From Actinomycetes bacterium (lineage in GTDB: Bacteria; Actinomycetota; Acidimicrobiia; Acidimicrobiales; Acidimicrobiaceae): DNA of 8,134 nucleotides. The notes beneath the pieces were generated by a model, which had not been told where the DNA came from, ran no database searches, and saw only the letters and a list, made by a program, of their open reading frames with translations. Below, one piece after another: positions 5,395 to 8,134 of the stretch. The stretch spans positions 1 to 8,134 of the forward strand of contig JAKAQR010000084.1 in assembly GCA_021819725.1 (NCBI GenBank). Direction: 5' to 3'. Within the stretch, counting starts at the first letter, position 1. Each line of letters starts with the position of its first letter. The position numbers were made by a program, and so were the translations under genes.

Positions 5395-6948
5395 ATGCTC
5401 TCGGATGCAATTGCCTGGATCTTGAGCACCGAGGGGTGTCTCGACCCTGAAGAGGTTAGTGCTATCCTGTCCCCACCATCCACAGGGCATACGGTCATGC
5501 GCGACGCCGTTCTCGCGGCGCTAGAGTCGCTCCCGGTATTCGAACGATGTTCGATGAGAAGCGCTGCATGGACCCTGACCGGGCAATGTCCACACCCAAA
5601 TCCGAACGTACCAGGCGATACCGAACTGGGACTCGCGCAGCTCCCGTCGATGTTTACTTGGCAGGCAGAGGCGCTCGAAGCGTGGCTCGCGGTGGGCTCG
5701 CGTGGCCTCATCGAAGCCGTTACCGGTGCTGGAAAGAGCCTGGTTGCGATGCACGCAATCGAAAGAGCTGTGTCTCGAGATGGGCTCGCACTCGTCGTCG
5801 TGCCGACGCTAGAGCTCCAGAGTCAATGGCTACGCCAACTCACAATCGCCTTTGCCAGGCGGTATATCGTCGAGGCCTACCGGGATCGAACTCGGAGAAT
5901 CTATAGCGAACCCCAGATCGTCGTCGCGGTCATGAACTCGGCTCGGGACATCAACTTCGCCGTTCGCGGGCACGGGGACCTGCTAGTTGTCGATGAAGTC
6001 CACCGCTGTGCGACACCCGCAAACGTGCGCATCTTGGACGACCGATTCGACTATCGCCTCGGCCTGAGTGCGACGATTGCGCGACCTGACGCTGGCCATC
6101 ACCGTTATCTCGACCCCTACTTTGGGCCTGTGGTGTACCGCTACTCCCACGACATGGCGGTACGTGATTCCGTCATCGCCCCCTTTTGCCTTTGTCTGTT
6201 GCCAGTGCAAATGCACGATTACGAGCGAATGACCTACGACGATCTCAGTCGACTTATCAGCGTTCTCTTACGGGCCTTCGTGGCGCGTTACGGCCGCCCG
6301 CTCTCCGGTAACGACTTCGTAGCGACCCTCATTCGGGCCTGCGCGGGAGCATACAGCGCCACGTCCCCCGGTATAGAAGAGGTCGCTCTGAGGCTGCAGC
6401 AGGCACTCTTTCAGCGACGGGCTCTGTTGGACGGCCTGGCCTCCAAACTCGAAGCGCTGGCTGAGCTTGCACCGGAGATCCACGACGCGAGACGATGCCT
6501 TATCTTCAGCCAGAGCATCGCCTCGGCGGAGGCGTCCGCCCGCGTCCTCCTCCAGCAAGGTGTCAGCGCGGCGGCCATCCATTCCGGAATGGCCAAGGTG
6601 CTGCGGCGTCAACAACTCGAACGCCTCGAGCGCGGTGAGCTCGAGGCCTTGGCTGCCCCTCGCCTCCTCGACGAGGGGATCGATGTCCCCGCAGTGGGAT
6701 TAGCCATCATCGCGACTGCGTCAGGTTCAAAGCGTCAACTGATCCAACGCCTTGGTCGTATCCTGCGGCGAAAGCCGGATGGAGGCGTCGCAAAGCTCGT
6801 GATCCTCTACGCGAGTGGCACGGTTGAAGACCCTGACCAGGGTGCCCATAGCGACTTGCTATCACGACTCATCACTGTGGCGGACAGCTTTGAGATTATC
6901 CCCATGACCCGGGCGTCCTTCTCGTCGTTCGACGCCAACCACGGCTGA
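5395..6948 (+). CDS. SF2 helicase, XPB/RAD25-like, with DEVH box
   Basis: This 517-aa superfamily 2 DNA helicase or translocase shows every core motif in order: a Q-like FTWQAEALEAW (87-97), motif I AVTGAGKS (108-115), Ia VVVPTLELQSQW (134-145), motif II VVDEVH (198-203), motif III LGLSATIAR (222-230), motif IV LIFSQS (369-374), motif V LLDEGIDVP (424-432) and motif VI QRLGRILRRK (451-460). The motif V-VI style and DEVH box fit the XPB/Ssl2 group. About 140 residues separate motifs III and IV. Residues 1-62 are helical, ending in FERCSMRSAAWTLTG, and look like a winged-helix DNA-binding domain. No nuclease domain is fused. ATG 5395 is the first start after an in-frame stop at 5386-5388; its ribosome site (GGATAAG) is weak, so translation probably depends on the gene before it. 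It is the last gene of the operon. A partner role with the BrxD-like ATPase is inferred from the gene order. Confidence 0.9.
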   Translation: MLSDAIAWILSTEGCLDPEEVSAILSPPSTGHTVMRDAVLAALESLPVFERCSMRSAAWTLTGQCPHPNPNVPGDTELGLAQLPSMFTWQAEALEAWLAVGSRGLIEAVTGAGKSLVAMHAIERAVSRDGLALVVVPTLELQSQWLRQLTIAFARRYIVEAYRDRTRRIYSEPQIVVAVMNSARDINFAVRGHGDLLVVDEVHRCATPANVRILDDRFDYRLGLSATIARPDAGHHRYLDPYFGPVVYRYSHDMAVRDSVIAPFCLCLLPVQMHDYERMTYDDLSRLISVLLRAFVARYGRPLSGNDFVATLIRACAGAYSATSPGIEEVALRLQQALFQRRALLDGLASKLEALAELAPEIHDARRCLIFSQSIASAEASARVLLQQGVSAAAIHSGMAKVLRRQQLERLERGELEALAAPRLLDEGIDVPAVGLAIIATASGSKRQLIQRLGRILRRKPDGGVAKLVILYASGTVEDPDQGAHSDLLSRLITVADSFEIIPMTRASFSSFDANHG

Positions 6949-7202
6949 GTCTGTGCTGATCACCACATCGGGGTCGCTGGCTGCAACCACGCTCGGCTCT
7001 GTCATGCGGCCCCAGAGTCATGGTGAGAGCAAAGCCAGAGCCTCCCTACGCCTCGTTGCTTGGCACAGATAGCTGGGTCATTGCGACGATGGAAGCAGCC
7101 AACTCCTGGATCCGTGTACCAGGGCCAGTCGTGTCTAGGTGCCCGGTCCTAGCGAGCGTGGACTCAGCGACCCCCTCTTTGGTCCTGGTACCCTATGCGC
7201 TG

Positions 7203-7230
7203 TGCAATCCGGGCAGGGACTGCAATCCGG
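7203..7230. repeat. 10-bp direct repeat TGCAATCCGG
   Basis: TGCAATCCGG occurs at 7203-7212 and 7221-7230, with an 18-bp period. The copies lie about 250 bp after the operon in apparently non-coding DNA. No function can be assigned; a small local duplication is the simplest explanation. Confidence 0.4.
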
Positions 7231-7670
7231 TCACGGGTTGAGTCGTGCCCCCGGGCGTCTGTGCCCCTGCGAGTCGCTGACTTGGCTCCTACCCTCCCAA
7301 AGACACAGACTTTGCCATCTCAGGTCGGTTGACTCTTGCTGCTAGAACTCGATGGCTCATAACTCGCTCACGTGACCTCTCCACAGTTGCGCGCCGACAA
7401 CCAGGTAGGTTACTTCGGTTTCAGCGGTGATCACGTGGGCGGCGGGCTCGGACACCCCAAGGAAAGAACAAGAGATGCCCAATGCGCGACCGGTATCCTG
7501 CATCAACACACATCTCTTGGGCGAGTTCAGCGATAATCTGACCGCTTTACCCGGTGGTGGGCCCTTCCAACGCTCGGAGCTCAAGCTGGTCCCATCGCTA
7601 CCTCGAGTAGCACCTGATAAACATACGGAGCAAGAGCCGAACCCATGGAACCAGCACCCCACCATCACCA

Positions 7671-7998
7671 TCAAAGAGATTCTTCCGGAGGCTCTGGCCC
7701 CCACAGCAATCTCCGCAAGAGTCTTCTTCGTGCAATCGCCTTGTGGAGTCCCATCAGTAACCGCAACTGCAAGGGTCGATCCTTGCGGAGTCCATGGGAA
7801 ACGCGGGGGATAGCTCCGTTGGGCCCTCGCATCCCGGGTCCCACCTCCCGTGCAATAGCCTGTTGTCGCAGATACTGCTCATACCAGTAGCGACGTCTAC
7901 GCCCGAACACAGTGCGCCGCCTTTCCACACCCGGACCGCCCGCCACGGATCCCAGCGCAGCCGCTCAGCGATCAACAACTGCCCTTCCGATGTCCACT
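7671..7998 (-). pseudogene. Possible decayed minus-strand gene near the right edge
   Basis: On the minus strand, two frames give locally protein-like stretches that do not join. One, beginning after a stop near 7998, includes EGQLLIAERLRWDPWRAV. The other, in the next frame (7671-7946), includes RRRRYWYEQYLRQQAIAREV and later LHKAIARRRLLRRLLWG. A frameshift between them would explain the pattern. Neither has a recognisable family motif or a good ribosome site. It may be a remnant of a transposase or another gene, or chance in a GC-rich stretch. Confidence 0.2.
7741..7795. repeat. Imperfect direct repeat with an internal inverted repeat
   Basis: TTGTGGAGTCCCAT (7741-7754) and TTGCGGAGTCCAT (7783-7795) differ by one substitution and one deleted C, and lie 42 bp apart. 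Between and overlapping them, GCAAGG (7769-7774) and CCTTGC (7781-7786) form a 6-bp inverted repeat with a 6-nt loop. The origin is unknown; it could be a decayed repeat unit or a protein-binding site. Confidence 0.35.
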
Positions 7999-8134
7999 CA
8001 GAGGCTTACGATGTGCTTCGGGTGTCCCATTCACGCAAGCCTCACCCTCACCCCAGTGTACGGCGAACGTCTCGAAATGTCCACCAAGCCGGTGGTCGTG
8101 CGCCAAGCCAAGACAGCCAGCCCTTGCTCACTTG

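Larger units (their letters stand above)
6949..8134. other. Stretch without a credible intact gene
   Basis: No frame over this 1.2 kb has a good start, ribosome site and protein-like composition together. I see no clear intrinsic terminator directly after the operon. The stretch contains short direct repeats (7203-7230, 7741-7795), an inverted repeat (7769-7786) and a broken protein-like minus-strand stretch at about 7671-7998. It may be decayed DNA flanking the operon, or contain part of a gene that enters from the right edge. Confidence 0.5.

Noticed and set aside
2322..6948. Complete BREX, DISARM, Zorya or Wadjet system
   Set aside because: Only the BrxD-like ATPase and a helicase resemble BREX parts. 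No PglZ, methylase, BrxC-size ATPase, Lon-like protein, SMC, flagellar-motor-like or phospholipase-D-like gene is visible.
7135..7152. CTAGG...CCTAG short inverted repeat
   Set aside because: Only 5-bp arms with an 8-nt loop and no T-run; too weak to call a terminator or operator.
7020..7241. 73-codon plus-strand frame after the operon
   Set aside because: No ribosome site, no recognisable motif, and it contains the short direct repeats at 7203-7230. Treated as chance.
7427..7813. 128-codon plus-strand frame
   Set aside because: No ribosome site, unusual composition, and it overlaps equally long frames on the other strand. It includes a chance HHHH-coding stretch in an overlapping frame. 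Not supported as a gene.
1..8134. CRISPR array or tRNA gene
   Set aside because: No series of evenly spaced repeats is present beyond isolated pairs, and I found no T-arm consensus combined with a cloverleaf-like layout.

Overview
The window looks like an accessory region of a bacterial chromosome of moderate to high GC content. The source is most likely an actinobacterium or a relative: there is a GTG start, purine-rich Shine-Dalgarno sites, tightly overlapping genes and many C/G-ending codons. Two protein families here (the BrxD-like ATPase and its inactive-looking partner) resemble actinobacterial proteins as I remember them. I cannot name the organism from this sequence alone.

Left part (1-2321): one convincing gene, a four-helix membrane protein of unknown function (479-967). 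It is preceded by a doubtful 66-codon cysteine-rich ORF and a perfect 9-bp hairpin. About 1.35 kb follows without a credible intact gene. That stretch holds short repeats, a perfect 9-bp inverted repeat (1339-1359) and a protein-like minus-strand fragment containing a run of eight G.

Centre (2322-6948): a compact four-gene plus-strand operon, with an 8-bp overlap, a 4-bp ATGA overlap and a 13-bp gap. In order it encodes (1) a 264-aa unnamed protein with a helical N-terminus and a C-terminal domain that looks like a winged helix; (2) a 331-aa protein with the layout of the DUF2791 (BrxC/BrxD) P-loop family but with both Walker motifs degenerate; (3) a 426-aa BrxD-like P-loop ATPase with intact Walker A and Walker B; and (4) a 517-aa superfamily 2 helicase of the XPB/RAD25 type with a DEVH box and a probable N-terminal winged helix. 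A BrxD-like ATPase beside a helicase recalls the BrxD-BrxHI pair of some BREX phage-defence systems. However, no BREX core gene (PglZ, PglX methylase, full-length BrxC, BrxL) and no recognisable nuclease is present. The simplest inference is a stand-alone DNA-targeting module: an active ATPase and an inactive paralogue form a hetero-complex that loads or gates the helicase, with the first protein as adaptor or DNA reader. A defence role is plausible but unproven.

Right part (6949-8134): no convincing gene. It holds short direct and inverted repeats and a protein-like but broken minus-strand stretch near the right edge. The operon is therefore isolated between more than 1 kb of apparently non-coding or decayed DNA on each side, as expected of an acquired module.
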